The notes below the pieces were generated by a model. That model made no database searches, was not told where the DNA came from, and saw only the letters and a program-made list of their open reading frames with translations. A stretch of 64,000 nt of DNA from Lyophyllum atratum. Lineage: Eukaryota > Basidiomycota > Agaricomycetes > Agaricales > Lyophyllaceae. Position 1 is the stretch's first letter. Each line of letters starts with the position of its first letter. Positions 24,419 to 35,448 of the stretch are shown here, in pieces. The stretch covers positions 248,001 to 312,000 of the forward strand of contig JACGCN010000049.1 in NCBI GenBank assembly GCA_014905825.1, in the 5' to 3' direction. The translations under genes and the position numbers were made by a program.

Positions 24419-24430
24419 TGGTTTGTCCCA
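24419..24430 (+). repeat. left target-site duplication of the inverted-repeat element
   Basis: TGGTTTGTCCCA, repeated in the same orientation at 25114-25125. If the terminal repeat is taken to start with A, the duplication is 10 bp (GGTTTGTCCC). Confidence 0.75.
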
Positions 24431-25113
24431 GGGGGGGCCACCGGCGTAAAGCCGAGAGATGAACAGAACCGTTGGGGTCTGTTTGTCAACGCCTTCCAAA
24501 TCCGTTGGGGTCTATTTGTCAACGCCATTTTGGGCAGTGCTGCTTGTGAGCTACCTACCTCACGAATTCAGAATCACTTTATCGTAGAGTAAGGAGGCAC
24601 CGTGAGTTGAGTCGAATTGTGAGTTCCAGTACAGCATGGCCACAGCATTCTCCTTTACCAGCCTACGCTCCAACATTCAAATAAATTGCCTACTTTGCTT
24701 ATGATATCCAAGTGATATAAGTTCACCACTTGAACACTCGGAAGATGTCGCGAAAGGAGGACCTATATTTCAGGTAGGTACCTTCGCAGTTCATGACTTA
24801 GATAGTCATTACCAGGCAGTAGGAGTTGCAGATGCAGTCCCAATGTTAATGCAGACAAGACAGTGTCAGAATGTAGACAGAAGCAAGGCCTCTCAGGGTC
24901 TGGGGATCGAGGCTGTCAGAAAGCGAGATTTACCATCTTTAAATACTACCGGACATACAGAAACGACGAAGGTGCAATGGCTATAAAGACGGTCAATCTC
25001 GACGGTAGGTGACGAAGATGCGCTCCAGCACTGCTCGGCGCGACCGGCGATCAATTGACAAACAGACCCCAACGGTTCTGTCCATCTCTCGGCTTTACGC
25101 CGGTGGCCCCCCC
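24431..25113. mobile_element. 683-bp terminal-inverted-repeat element (MITE-like), no transposase
   Basis: The left end (24431-24489) and the reverse complement of the right end (25055-25113) match over 59 bases with one mismatch (A versus G at position 32). Both ends start GGGGGGGCCACCGGCG. A 10-12 bp direct repeat flanks them, as expected of a target-site duplication. Inside the left end, part of the repeat (CCGTTGGGGTCTxTTTGTCAACGCC) occurs again just inward, near 24500-24527. No frame encodes a transposase, so this is a non-autonomous element. Long terminal repeats plus a 9-12 bp duplication fit the Mutator-like superfamily better than hAT (8 bp) or Tc1/mariner (TA), but the superfamily is inferred. 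It lies between BBE copies 1 and 2. Confidence 0.8.
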
Positions 25114-25125
25114 TGGTTTGTCCCA
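25114..25125 (+). repeat. right target-site duplication of the inverted-repeat element
   Basis: TGGTTTGTCCCA, an exact direct repeat of 24419-24430. Confidence 0.75.
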
Positions 25126-25548
25126 TGGTATCGATCATCTCATACGGCCCTGTGGCTTCCTGTAACGTCATGCGGCCACCTATTTCTGCTTCGAAATATA
25201 TTCGATTTTCTGGGTCAACTCGCCTGCGGCCTGGTCCATCGGGCTACCTCTCAGACGCTAAGTTCAAGTTGGTAAAGTGAGGCCATTCTGTATGCACCAT
25301 TTGTCTCTTATAAAGGCTTAGTCTCGGGATCATTCAATGGCATAGGTTCAATAGGAACTGCGTTAGTCTACTATGTTGCCTCATCTGAAGAAGTGTCGCC
25401 ATCAATAAAACGACCGTGTATCCCCGCACTGGGCGGCGTCGCGCTAGCAGTGGCAGATCGGTGTGCACAGGATGCCGGAAATGATCACGAGTTCAGGAGA
25501 CTTCATAGGGGAACACTCCGGAAACACCAAAAGCCCCATTGGCGGCTG

Positions 25549-25556
25549 CATAAAAG
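25549..25556 (+). promoter_or_regulatory. TATA-like box, BBE oxidase copy 2
   Basis: CATAAAAG lies about 93 bases before the ATG at 25645, matching the spacing in copies 1 and 3. Confidence 0.45.
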
Positions 25557-25644
25557 CCTGGCAAAAATCGGACACCATCAGATTCCCCACTCCCCGGGTT
25601 TACATTGCGGAAGCTGCAGACGGGTATCCCTTATAATTCTCACA

Positions 25645-27424
25645 ATGACGGACTTCTCGACCTTCAAAGCCCAATTCAAGGGCGACGTAGTCGTACCCAC
25701 CGACACTGACTACCCGCAGGCCATCACGCGCTGGGCTCTGAACGCTAAGCGACGCGCCGAGGTCGTCGCTTTCGTGAAGGATGCTGCGGATGTTGCGATT
25801 GCAATCCAATATGCACGAGCCCAGGCACTGCCGATTGCCATCTGCGGTGGTGGTCATAGTCCAGCGGGTGCATCCTCGAGTGAAGGTGGCCTCGTAATCG
25901 ATCTGTCGCGATACATCAATGCTGCAAAGGTCGACCCAATGGCACGGTTGGCATATGTGGGAGGCGGCGCGCTATGGGCAGCAGTGGACCAGGCCGCCAT
26001 CCAGCATGGATTGGCAACCGTGGCGGGCACGGTCAACCATGTATGTCGTTTGCCGATCAGAGTTTTACACAACATGCTAACTAAGACCATAGACAGGGGT
26101 CGGAGGGTCGGTTCCTTTTTTCGACGCGTAATCCCTATGTCTAACATAATGATGTTCATGTTAGACTTACTCTTGGAGGCGGTTACGGCTGGCTTTCCTC
26201 GCAACATGGCATGGTCGTCGATAATCTTGTTCAAGTACGCAGCCTCAACTTAATTACACATATTCAATCTAGACTACTTTTAGGCGACCGTGGTCACCGC
26301 TGACGGATCGATCTTGACCGCCAATGACTATGTGCATAGCGATCTTTTCTTTGGGATAAGAGGCGGCGGCTCCAATTTCGGCGTGGTCACTGAGTTCGTC
26401 TATAGGCTCCACCGTCAGCGACCCACAGTCTATGCCGGGGTGTTGGCTTTCCCACCCTCGGTACTAGAGAAGTTGATTGAAGTGACAGCCACTTGGTGGG
26501 AGAATGCTGGGCAGAAGGAAGCGATGATACAGGTATTGGGGCCAGGGCCGGATGGAAATGTATGTTTCGCCTTCCGCTGAGGACCTATGTCTTGACTATA
26601 CTGTGTTTTTCCCCAGCCAGCTCTCGTCATGATTGTGTTTTTTAACGGATCAGAGGCCGAAGGGAGGGCAAACTTCAAGGCGTTCCTCGATCTTGGTACG
26701 CGAAACGATGTTTGTTCGTGAATTCAACACTGACGCTGTCAGGTAGGCCCCGTCGTAGATCAAACCAAAGAAGTACCATATGAAGAACTCAATGGCTTAC
26801 AGGTGAGCCATTTGTATACCTAGTTATTCACACCTTCAAGTGCATCTTCTTGACATTCACGGCGATAGAATTTCTTTACATATCACGGCCAAGGTGTGTA
26901 CATGAAAGGAGTGGCGCAGAAAAAGCCGGACTACCCGTCAGCTGCCAAAGCAATTGAGAAAGCCATCAGCTTGTCTACCCCCGACTTCAAGGCAAGCATA
27001 ATATACGAGTACTTTCCGCTTGCGAAGATCAGCTCGATGCCCAAAGATCTGACTGCCTTCCGTCGTGACCCCACACCAGGCGTGCTGCTGTCTTGTGTGT
27101 GGAAGGAGGATTTGGAGGGTTACACCGAGCGTGCCAGAGGCGTTGTGCATGAACTCGCGCGGATCGTGACAGGCGCTCACCCCGAGATGACAGAGACGGA
27201 AGGTCTTGGGTATAGCAATTATGGTGCGTAATACAGTTATGAGGTGCCTTCAGCAACTGATCGCTCATCTTGTAGATCATGAGGCGGTTACGGGAGAGAA
27301 AGAAACGGTGCCAGATAAAGCGAGACTGGTGTTCGCAGAGAATTACCCTCGGCTCCAAGGAATAAAGAAGCGGTATGATCCTCAGAACGTCTTCAACAAA
27401 TGGTTCCCTATTACACCAGCCTGA
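25645..27424 (+). CDS. BBE-type FAD-linked oxidase (AA7-like), copy 2
   Basis: Tandem paralog of the gene at 21944 with the same exon plan, including a 14-nt exon at 26093-26106. I chose the ATG at 25645 because MTDFSTFKAQFKGD aligns with MTDFTAFKTQFKGD of copy 1, although the frame stays open further upstream. The FAD-site motif is ICGGGHSPAGASSSEGG: the covalent His is kept but the preceding Arg, present in copies 1 and 3, is Cys. Other landmarks are VGGGALWAAVD, TGVGGLTLGGGYGWLSSQHG, FFGIRGGGSNFGVVTEF, IYEYFPLAKISSMP and the terminal NYPRLQGIKKRYDPQNVFNK. No signal peptide and no bicovalent Cys. The mobile element lies about 0.5 kb upstream. Confidence 0.87.
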
Positions 27425-28195
27425 ATACAATGTAGCATATTTTTCACTGTACACTGACCTTTTCCGATGCTATCGTTTCAACTGTCTCCTGTCCCTTGAA
27501 GTTGATTATCTGAAAGTACACGCACATCGTGGGCCGCGGTGACGAGCTTGCCAGATAATTAAAAGTCCGATAGTACCGCTTCTTCAAGCTTCTTCACCCA
27601 ACTACCACCGATTTTTTAGTCTTTGCGCCTCCTAGCGCCCCCAGCCCATGCACATCCCAAAGCACGTTCCGGGCTTCGAACATTCTTAAATCCACGACCT
27701 CCGATAGCACCCTGTTCATCCGTGGAAATCGCATGATCGCATGCATAACGACTCCACCCGCCACGTCAAGCCTAGTTAGCTCCCCTGGGCTCTTGACTCA
27801 ACAAGGCCTTGTTGTGTTGGTGCAGAGACCTGCCCCTCCAGTCCGCGACTTCGGGCTCTTGAGTCCTTATTCAATTGTGATGTACACGTCACAATGCCAT
27901 CTCTGCTGGTTGAATAGTAGCACTGCTGGCTGAATGTTATCATACGTCCGCGTGTGCGTGATATTTAGGGCGGCTTTGGTACTCGAAAATCCCGCGAAAG
28001 GAGCCTGATGGTCCTCTTATTGGTTAATCCCAGCCCAGGAGCTAAGAATATGTCGATAAAACTCCAACACAATGGATTTAATCACCAGCAAAATCGCTTT
28101 TTGGACACCCGCAGACTTCACAGGCGACAAGAACAGGGGAAGCATCATCTTTTACTTTCGACCTCCGACCTTCGATTACAGTATACTGCAATCCA
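27425..28195. other. intergenic, BBE copy 3 promoter region
   Basis: About 770 bases between copies 2 and 3. No gene or repeat was recognised. Confidence 0.45.
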
Positions 28196-28203
28196 CATAA
28201 AGG
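28196..28203 (+). promoter_or_regulatory. TATA-like box, BBE oxidase copy 3
   Basis: CATAAAGG lies about 90 bases before the ATG at 28288, the same spacing as in copies 1 and 2. Confidence 0.45.
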
Positions 28204-28287
28204 CTAGATGCAGAAACGTACCACAAGGGGACACTGAGCTTACTCCCTCCAGTCGATCCATCCCATCGTATCTTCTCTCCGTTACCA

Positions 28288-30118
28288 ATGCCCGAATTTA
28301 CAGCTTTCAAGAGCGGATTCAAAGGCGACATAGTGACGCCCACCGATGCCGACTACCTACAAGCCATTGCACGCTGGGCCTTCAATGCTCAGAGGCCCGC
28401 TGAAGTCGTCGCCTTCGTAAAGGACGCCGAGGACGTTGCGCTTGCGATTCGATATGCCCGTGCGACGGCGCTTCCAATCGCCATACGTGGCGGAGGACAC
28501 AATCCGGCCGGCGCATCCTCAAGTAAGGGCGGCCTCGTTATTGACCTCTCGCGATACCTCAACTCTGCGAGAGTCGACCCGGAGAAGCGACTAGCGTTTG
28601 TGGGCGGAGGCGCTTTGTGGGAGACCGTGGATAAGGCGGCAATCCAGCACGGTCTAGCTACTGTAGGTGGGACAATTAATCATGTACGAGGTTTTACTTT
28701 CGCGGCTCAAGGTAGAAGTGCTCATGGTAATCGTAGACAGGAGTTGGAGGGTGCGTTGTCAGTCTGTATGTCGCTTCCAGAATTGAAGAGACCGTTCATC
28801 CTACAGGCTCACTCTTGGAGGCGGGTACGGCTGGCTTAGCTCAGCGCACGGAATGGTGGTGGATAATCTTGCTCAAGTGCGCGGTCCCACCCTTTGTCAT
28901 GATTCAGCCGCCTAACATCCATACTTCAGGCCACAGTGGTCACCGCTGACGGATCAATTCTGACCGCGAACAAGACAGAAAATAGCGAACTCTTCTTCGG
29001 AATCAGAGGCGCAGGCTCCAATTTCGGCGTGGTTACTGAATTCGTGTTTAACCTGCACCCACAGAGGACTACTGTCTACGCTGGGATGCTTACTTATTCG
29101 CCGCAAACGCTGGAGAAATTGGTGGAAGTCACAAAGGCTTGGTGGGCCACCGCTAAGGAAAATGAGGCGATGCTGCAGCTTCTGACAACTGGCAGGGATG
29201 GCAAGGTATGTCCGTTCTTGAGTTCCCTTGCGTCTTAGACGATTTTAGGAATATTTTGTTTCTTGCTTACAATGTTCACTCTAGCCCACCATTCTCGTAT
29301 TCCCATTTTTCAACGGTTCTGAGGCTGATGGAAGGTCGAACTTCAAATCCTTCCTTGATATTGGTTCGTATAGTCATGATTGAGCGATCCTCGCTGATAT
29401 CGTTATCCAGGTCCCGACGCAGATACGTCTAAAGAAATGCCGTATGAAGAGCTCAACGCATTATTGGTGCGACTACTTTCTCCTCTGGTCTATATCAATT
29501 TGTAACCGCGCTTCGTGTTCAGAACTTCGCGGTATACCATGGTCAGGGCGTCTATTTCAAAGCCGTGGCGCAATATCGTCCGGAGTATCCGCCGATCGCC
29601 AAAGCATTTGAAGGAGTCGTCAACTCTTCAGACTCTAATTTCAAGACCAGCATCACCTACGAGTATTTTCCCCTCGCGAAAATAAATTCCGTCCACAAGG
29701 ATGAGACCGCATTTCGACGTGATCGGACACCAGCAGTGCTCGTAGCGGCCTTCTGGAAGGAAGATTCGGAAGAGATGACTGAGCGCGCGAGGGGTGTAGT
29801 GCGTGGATTGGCACGAATCGTCACCGCCGACCAACCTGAGTTGGATCTGGGCTATAGCAATCACGGTACGTCTGTGTTGCGCTTGCTCGTGTATGTGGTT
29901 AGTGAGTGACCTTGTACCTTTCCTTAGACGCTGAAGGAGTTATGGGGGAGAAGGATGCGGTCCTGGGAAAGGCGGAGTTGGTTTTTGCAGACCAATACAC
30001 GAGACTCCAAGCTATCAAGAAGCAGTATGATCCTCAGAACATTTTTAATAAGTGGTTCCCTATTACTCCAGCGGCCAGCGTAGACTTGGTCGAGGATAGA
30101 TCGTGCGCCAAGTTGTAA
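28288..30118 (+). CDS. BBE-type FAD-linked oxidase (AA7-like), copy 3
   Basis: Third member of the tandem array with the same intron positions and a 14-nt exon at 28737-28750. It starts MPEFTAFKSGFKGD. The FAD domain keeps IRGGGHNPAGASSSKGGLVI with the covalent His, then VGGGALWETVD and TGVGGLTLGGGYGWLSSAHG. One conserved Gly is changed (FFGIRGAGSNFGVVTEF instead of GGG). The substrate domain (TYEYFPLAKINSVH) and BBE motif (YTRLQAIKKQYDPQNIFNK) are present. Unlike copies 1 and 2, which end at PITPA, it carries a 14-residue extension (PITPAASVDLVEDRSCAKL). It is probably cytosolic; the substrate is unknown. Confidence 0.87.
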
Positions 30119-30585
30119 CCCATCTTTGCAGAACCTAGTGCTAGATCCACCTGATAGTTTTTATTACCCCAGCCTAGAGTCCAGTATCGTAGTCATATTG
30201 ACTATTCATACCACGGTCCATCTGTGGCCCCTATGTGGTCCTCCTCTTGTCGCGAGATTCGGCTTTTCGACTTCGTCACCACGTCCTCAACTGTTGTGAC
30301 ATCTTGGCTTTTGAACTTCGAGGATGGGCCGGTCATACAATTTCTTATTATGTCCTTGGACAACTTCAACCTTGAAATCCCGTCACGCTTACACGTGTGA
30401 TATTTGCTGAACGTTGTAGATTTCGTCTTGGATTTCGTAGCAGATGAATTCTGCAACTAGGATTTCGCCGCCAAGGCGCTTGAAATTCGAGTCGCAGCTT
30501 GAGCCTTAAACGTTAAACGACGACCATAATTCATCCACGACCCAAGTGCCTATTTCGCACGTCATGGTCATCCACACATGTCATG
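30119..30585. other. intergenic, convergent 3' flanks
   Basis: About 470 bases between convergent genes. A short minus-strand frame near 30202-30456 has no recognisable motif. No gene is called. Confidence 0.45.
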
Positions 30586-31914
30586 CTAAAGATATCTCGA
30601 TGCTTTAGTCGCGGGTTCCACCTTTTTGAAGGCGCCGATTAAGGCCTCGGTCCAGGCATCGTATGCTGCTGGCGAAAGCGCAGCTGCGCCTTGTTCGATG
30701 TGGACGAAAAGGCCTGTCGCCATGGACGCCTTGGCGGCAGTCGTGCACACGTCTCCATCATCAATTCCGTTGAGGAAACGCCCCACCACATTCTTCGTGG
30801 CGGTAAGGATACACGAACTGTCGGAGGGCATCGAGATGTTCCAGGACGGGAAGGCCAGTTGGAGTTGCGTCCTGAGCTGCTTGATGGGCTGCATGATATC
30901 GTCCGTGTACCACCGCTTCGAAGCCGCGCCAGTACCTGCGGTTAATGCATGTGTCAGACGACTGTATGAACAAAACGAGTTTGATTTGTACCCAGCCCAC
31001 TTGATAGGAACATCTGGTCCGTAGTGCAAGTTGTGTTCGCTTTGCCGTGGAACTGTATGAAGGCACAAGATGCCCCAGGGCATCCTCCACGGCCCACTTG
31101 CCATTCGTGAATCGTCCGAGTAGCGTCGTAGAAGGGTTCGAGCTGAAGCTCCGTCATCAGCTGAAAACTGTTCAGAAGTACGTTATTCCTTACTTTATTA
31201 TGAGCAGGATCCGTTTGATAGTATGTCGTGCCTGCAGCACCCGCAACGCACTCACTCTGTTCCTTGAATGACAACCTAGACCTTCCTGCAATAAAGAGAC
31301 TTTTCGCGCCTGTGGATTTGAAGAGCGCAGCTGCTTGCTGGGGAGTTCCGAAATCGAATCCCGGATGGGGAGCCGAGAGGTGAATATGACGCGACGCAGC
31401 TGCGTGCGTCGCCGGAACGATGAGAAGTCCCCACCCTTTCGCGTACTGCTCCTCCCCATGTACTTCTGAGAATATGCAGTACGACGGCCCGGAAGGTTCG
31501 GTAAATTGAGAAATGGTATAGATATCACCGAGCTCGCTCGGGAGGACCATTGATAGGCAGTTTCCGTCGACATCAAGGAGGGAGGAAACTGTGCTTCGCC
31601 AGGCAGCTCGCTGGGCAGCACTTGGTTGCGCTGCTTCATACGAAGCTTTATCGTAGTAGTCGTTTGGAACGGTGTAGGTATCAAGGCAGCTGACCACCTG
31701 TTCAAGAGTGGTCGACTTGGTATAATCTAGGCATGCGGAAGGATTAAACGACTGGCGGATTGGCAGGAGGTTTTCAGGATTTTGCGAAACGGTCTGTGGG
31801 TATGTCCAATGCGAGAAAGCGGACAACACGTTTGCCTGCAGTGCTAATGAGCTGCTGTAATTGTAGCATAAGAAAGTTACCACCTACCACGTTTAGAAAA
31901 TTCCACTGTAACAT
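30586..31914 (-). CDS. conserved-looking hypothetical protein, possible hydrolase fold
   Basis: About 415 aa. The end is certain; the start is inferred. The main frame has no ATG before 31883, but an exon beginning ATG TTA CAG at 31914 splices cleanly (GTG|gtaggt...gcag|GCA). Another intron near 30950 joins LSSGLG to TGAASKRWYTDD. Motif-like stretches are HIHLSAPHPGFDFGT, STGAKSLFIAGRSR, TIHEWQVGRGGCPGASCAF, FIQFHGKANTTCTTDQMF and VEPATKASRYL. Paired His motifs (PHPGFD, FHGKA) recall metal hydrolases of the N-formylglutamate-amidohydrolase or polyglutamate-hydrolase type, but I cannot assign a family. Several Cys suggest secretion, yet the start I propose makes only a weak signal sequence. 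Confidence 0.65.
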
Positions 31915-32764
31915 GATGAGAGACTGGAGTGCGTCTTTCCGAGCCGATTACTTCGAGTTCAAGCCTCACAGCCTATGGAAGAACCTTTTAAGCAATCCTC
32001 ACCTTGCACTTAAGCCTGGGGAGAAGTTGCTCGGAGTCGGGTATACCAAATGCGGGGTCGTGGGAAGGTGGTGGTGGGAGACAGAGGTGGTTTTCGGAAC
32101 CCTCTGCGATCCGATTATGGTAAACTGGCTGTTCCACTTGCGGACCATGTCAGTATGATAAACTCCTCCTCCTCCTCCTCCCCCCCTCCAGGTGCCATTC
32201 GCATCAACGGAAATGGTTGCAGTTGGAACAGGAGCGGGGGACTCGGTAAAGAGGAACGGCTGTGGTGTCTGTTTAGGAGAGACTAGGGACTCGGAGATTC
32301 GTTGGCATTGATCATGATGGCTCGTTTGTTTGCTGTTTCCTTCGGAGGATCACAACGCGTGTTCCCCTTCAAGCTTTGTTTCGGAACAAGTCTCGACCCC
32401 AGCGCATTGCCCAGTGTTGAATGCGTGTTTCTTCCTACATACGGTGCGGTTGAAGGCTTCAATTACTCAAGTATGACTACTAACCACCCTCCTTTCCGGA
32501 AAGGCCATACGCGACCTCCGTCGGCGGCCTTAGTCGTCGATAGGCTAGCTCATTTGGCCGCGATGCTGTAGCTCAAGATAGATTTAGATCCGGATTTTTC
32601 TGCATGTTTTGGATTGAGATCGGGCCCATTTGTCTCAAATCTCTCCTAAAGATTCTCCTAAACAAAGTCTCATTAAGTCCAATGAGATGTCAAAGCGACT
32701 TGTGTGAACCCGAACCACCAAGGAGCAGGTTGATCTGTAGTCGAATCCTCTTTGAACTGGAGCT
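31915..32764. other. intergenic, divergent promoter region
   Basis: About 850 bases between divergent genes. It contains a (CTC)n run followed by a C-tract at about 32163-32190. No gene was recognised. Confidence 0.45.
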
Positions 32765-34807
32765 ATGGGTGCGTAGCAATTCTTTCCGTTCCGCTTCGTT
32801 TCCTTGACATTCATGTGCAATCCTGTCCAGGTTTTCTTACTGACCTGAAGTCTTTTTTCAAATACAAGAGAAGCAGAAGAAGCACCTCTCCTCGGGATGA
32901 AGATTCGACTAGGCATTCCGTCGCTGGAGCCGATAATACCGATCACAAGGGTATTAATCCCATACAACCTACCGATCCTCAGCAAGGTCTACCTGGTACA
33001 GAACCTGGGTCGTCGAAGGAGCAGGTGAAGGAAGGCCCTAAACGGAAGAGCGCCTATGAAATTTATGGAAGAGGTCTGGGAAACGGAAATCTTTTCGGGG
33101 GCTCGAGCCAAGACAGTGAGTCCTGCATCTCTCGCTTCTTCGACTTTTTAAAACGTCAGCGATAGGGGGGGCTGCATCTGGTGATGTGGATTTAGATGGT
33201 GCAGCTGGCGGCTCAGTCGGACGGGAGGATGGTACAGCCCCCAAGCCAATGACAGGATTAGCGCCGAGTCTTACACCGAATTCCAGCACCTGTAACGAAA
33301 TGCAAGCTAGGAACAGCCGTGAGCCACTCAATTTTCATCTTCCTCACGACCTGAACTAGGTTTGAACTAGTCGGTTCCACAGGGGAAGATATGACCACAC
33401 AAGGGTTAAGCGCTTTGGCAAGGTGTTCGGGGCGGACATCCCGTGCAGCCATGGACTTCCCCCGCCAGAGTGACACCAAACTTGGTACGTTTCCTACGTT
33501 TCCAACCCTATCAAAAAGCATCACTCGTTAACTTTCGGCCCCAATAGTACAAGATGACATGGATCGTGGATGGGTAGCTGTTCAAGAGAATCGTAACGCC
33601 TCGACTGCCAGAGCTGCGAACGGAACAGCCGATCCAACTGCCGGCGCCGACCACGTTAATGGCACTCAAGGTCCGTTTCAAAAATTTCGATCTATTCAAG
33701 CAGCCTTTTCAGCGTCGCTCCCTGTATAGATCCTCTTAACCTCAGCCATGCCCCCATTGTACGACATGCATCTGGGAACAAGCCCCCGGTTAGCGATGAC
33801 CAAATCACGAGCGCAGGCTTTGATATCGTCAATACCCCTCACTACGGCAATGGTACGACCATGTTTCTTATGCATACCATCACCTCTATCCTAATGTCCT
33901 GTCGCAGGCATCCTCAGCCATTCAGAACCTTGCATCGCCAGGCAGGTACTAGCTCCAAATAAGTCTTCACCGCTGACCAACGACACTACCAGTACGACGA
34001 ATCACCTGGATCGTGCGTAGCACTTATACTTTCAAGTTTACGAGCTAAAGACGCCATCTAGCTGTAACGCAGGAAAACGATGATGGCCACAGTGCGTACA
34101 CATCATATTACCATATCCTCTGTCTTAACCTATCAACCCGTGTCAGTCACTGACCAAAACAAGGTACGAGCACGCCCCTTCGTTTAGATAAATACTTTAA
34201 CAATGAGGCTATGATAACAGGTCTTCTTGCAATTAATACCGGTGAAATGTACACTAATACCCTTGATAAGGCCGCTGACATCGACAAGAGCTCAAATGTG
34301 AACGAAAATGTACAGTATCATGCAGATAATATCTTCCAAGCTAATTCGGAGGAAGGATGTATGTTTGATACGTTTCCTGTCATACCATAGAGACGCTCAA
34401 CCCCTCTTAGCTACCGACCAGCAGCGTGTCCGCACCGTAATTTCAGTAAGCCAAGTGTCCCATGGCCTCGGAGAGATCACCGACGAGCCTCAGGCTTTCG
34501 CGCCTTCTTCTAGCAAAGGCGCTGCGGGGATACAGCCGAAGATTAAGACATTCAACAGTGTACCTCAAGAGCAGATTGGGGGTCCTGGACATCATTGCAA
34601 GGGATGCACTTGCGACGTTGTTAACAGGTTGGACGTAGCTCTTGGTCACAACTTGAATATCAACGGCGATCTCGTGAATGTAAGTGCAGTTTCCCCTATG
34701 AATTTCCAAAAGTTCGCTCAGCCCCCTTGCCATGACAGGTCGAAGACGAGCAGTCGCATGGGACACATCGTGCGCTGCCAGCTTCCAACCGCTTAACCCC
34801 GCCCTAG
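32765..34807 (+). CDS. many-exon hypothetical protein, NLR-linker-like
   Basis: The start is ATGG, a 4-nt first coding exon (32765-32768). It splices to GT TTT CTT ACT and gives MGFLTDLKSFFKYKRSRRST. About a dozen short exons follow. Joins I could phase run through SAYEIYGRGLGNGNLFGGS, GDVDLDGAAGGSVGREDG, STGEDMTTQGLSALARCSGR, DDMDRGWVAVQENRNAST and GFDIVNTPHYGNG. Further exons include LGHNLNINGDLVN and end VEDEQSHGTHRALPASNRL...P. The composition is polar, Asn/Gly/Asp-rich, without a recognised domain. The many tiny exons and the basic start resemble N-terminal linkers of Agaricomycete NLR/STAND proteins, but no NACHT follows. Exons around 33960-34200 are uncertain. Confidence 0.5.
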
Positions 34808-35016
34808 TTGACCCGCGCGTCACAAACATCTCGTCTCATCTCGTTGCTTTCTTTCTTGCACTTGGACAGTTCCTTGCTTATTATTAGTATAACATCTTCA
34901 GAGGTCTTCAAGGGTATTCTAGATATGGCTCGTAGACATTGTAAAGAACGGTCTGATACTTATTTCAACATTTGTGAGGATTCCCCGGGATCTACTGCAC
35001 TCGTACGACAACACAT

Positions 35017-35112
35017 GGGTCGATGGCGTAGTTGGTTATCGCATCTGTCTCACATAGAACATCGGGCTAGTGTGTGCACAGGAGGTCCTCAGTTCGAACC
35101 TGGGTCGACTCA
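35017..35112 (+). tRNA. tRNA-Val(CAC) with a 22-nt intron
   Basis: The acceptor stem GGGTCGA pairs with TCGACTC (one G-T). The D arm is GCG...CGC. The anticodon stem TCTGT pairs with ACAGG, the loop is CT-CAC-A...C, the variable loop is AGGTC and the T arm is CTCAG-TTCGAAC-CTGGG. The discriminator A is at 35112. The intron (35055-35076) sits after position 37, as in all nuclear tRNA introns, and its GTG can pair with the CAC anticodon. The fold and the intron site support a functional gene. Amino acid identity follows from the anticodon as placed here. Confidence 0.8.
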
Positions 35113-35130
35113 ATTTGACAGGCGCAGCAG

Positions 35131-35138
35131 TTTTTTTT
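35131..35138 (+). terminator. RNA polymerase III terminator
   Basis: A run of eight T starts 19 bases after the tRNA discriminator base, the usual Pol III stop signal. Confidence 0.7.
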
Positions 35139-35448
35139 ATGTTTACAATCATATGTAGATAAACTATGGTAATTGTATAATATCTGCCCAACTCAGGTCT
35201 CAAACCAAGTTCAGGTATGAGTTAAACAATATCAGGAGAGACTCATAAGTGCCTATGTTCTGGTATCAAAATGCACTGCCCGAGAGGAGGCAGCAGAATG
35301 TTTCGCGCCAGCCGCCACATATGCTGTCACTGTCACCAACCTCATTCCGACAGGGAAAGACCACAGCAATAATTATGCCTCTAATAAAGTACATGCATAC
35401 ATTACTACGTCTATGCGAAAGTATCCGACAACATAAGCCAGTTAGAAT
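35139..35448. other. intergenic, no gene seen
   Basis: About 310 bases between the tRNA gene and the 3' end of the helicase gene on the other strand. Confidence 0.5.

Noticed and set aside
25393..25644. In-frame N-terminal extension of BBE copy 2 starting at 25393
   Set aside because: The extension has no counterpart in copies 1 and 3. Homology begins at MTDFS, and a TATA-like box lies inside the extension.
31170..31210. Possible short intron (gtaagg...ttcag) in the hypothetical gene at 30586
   Set aside because: It would be about 26-33 nt, too short, and the frame reads through without a stop.
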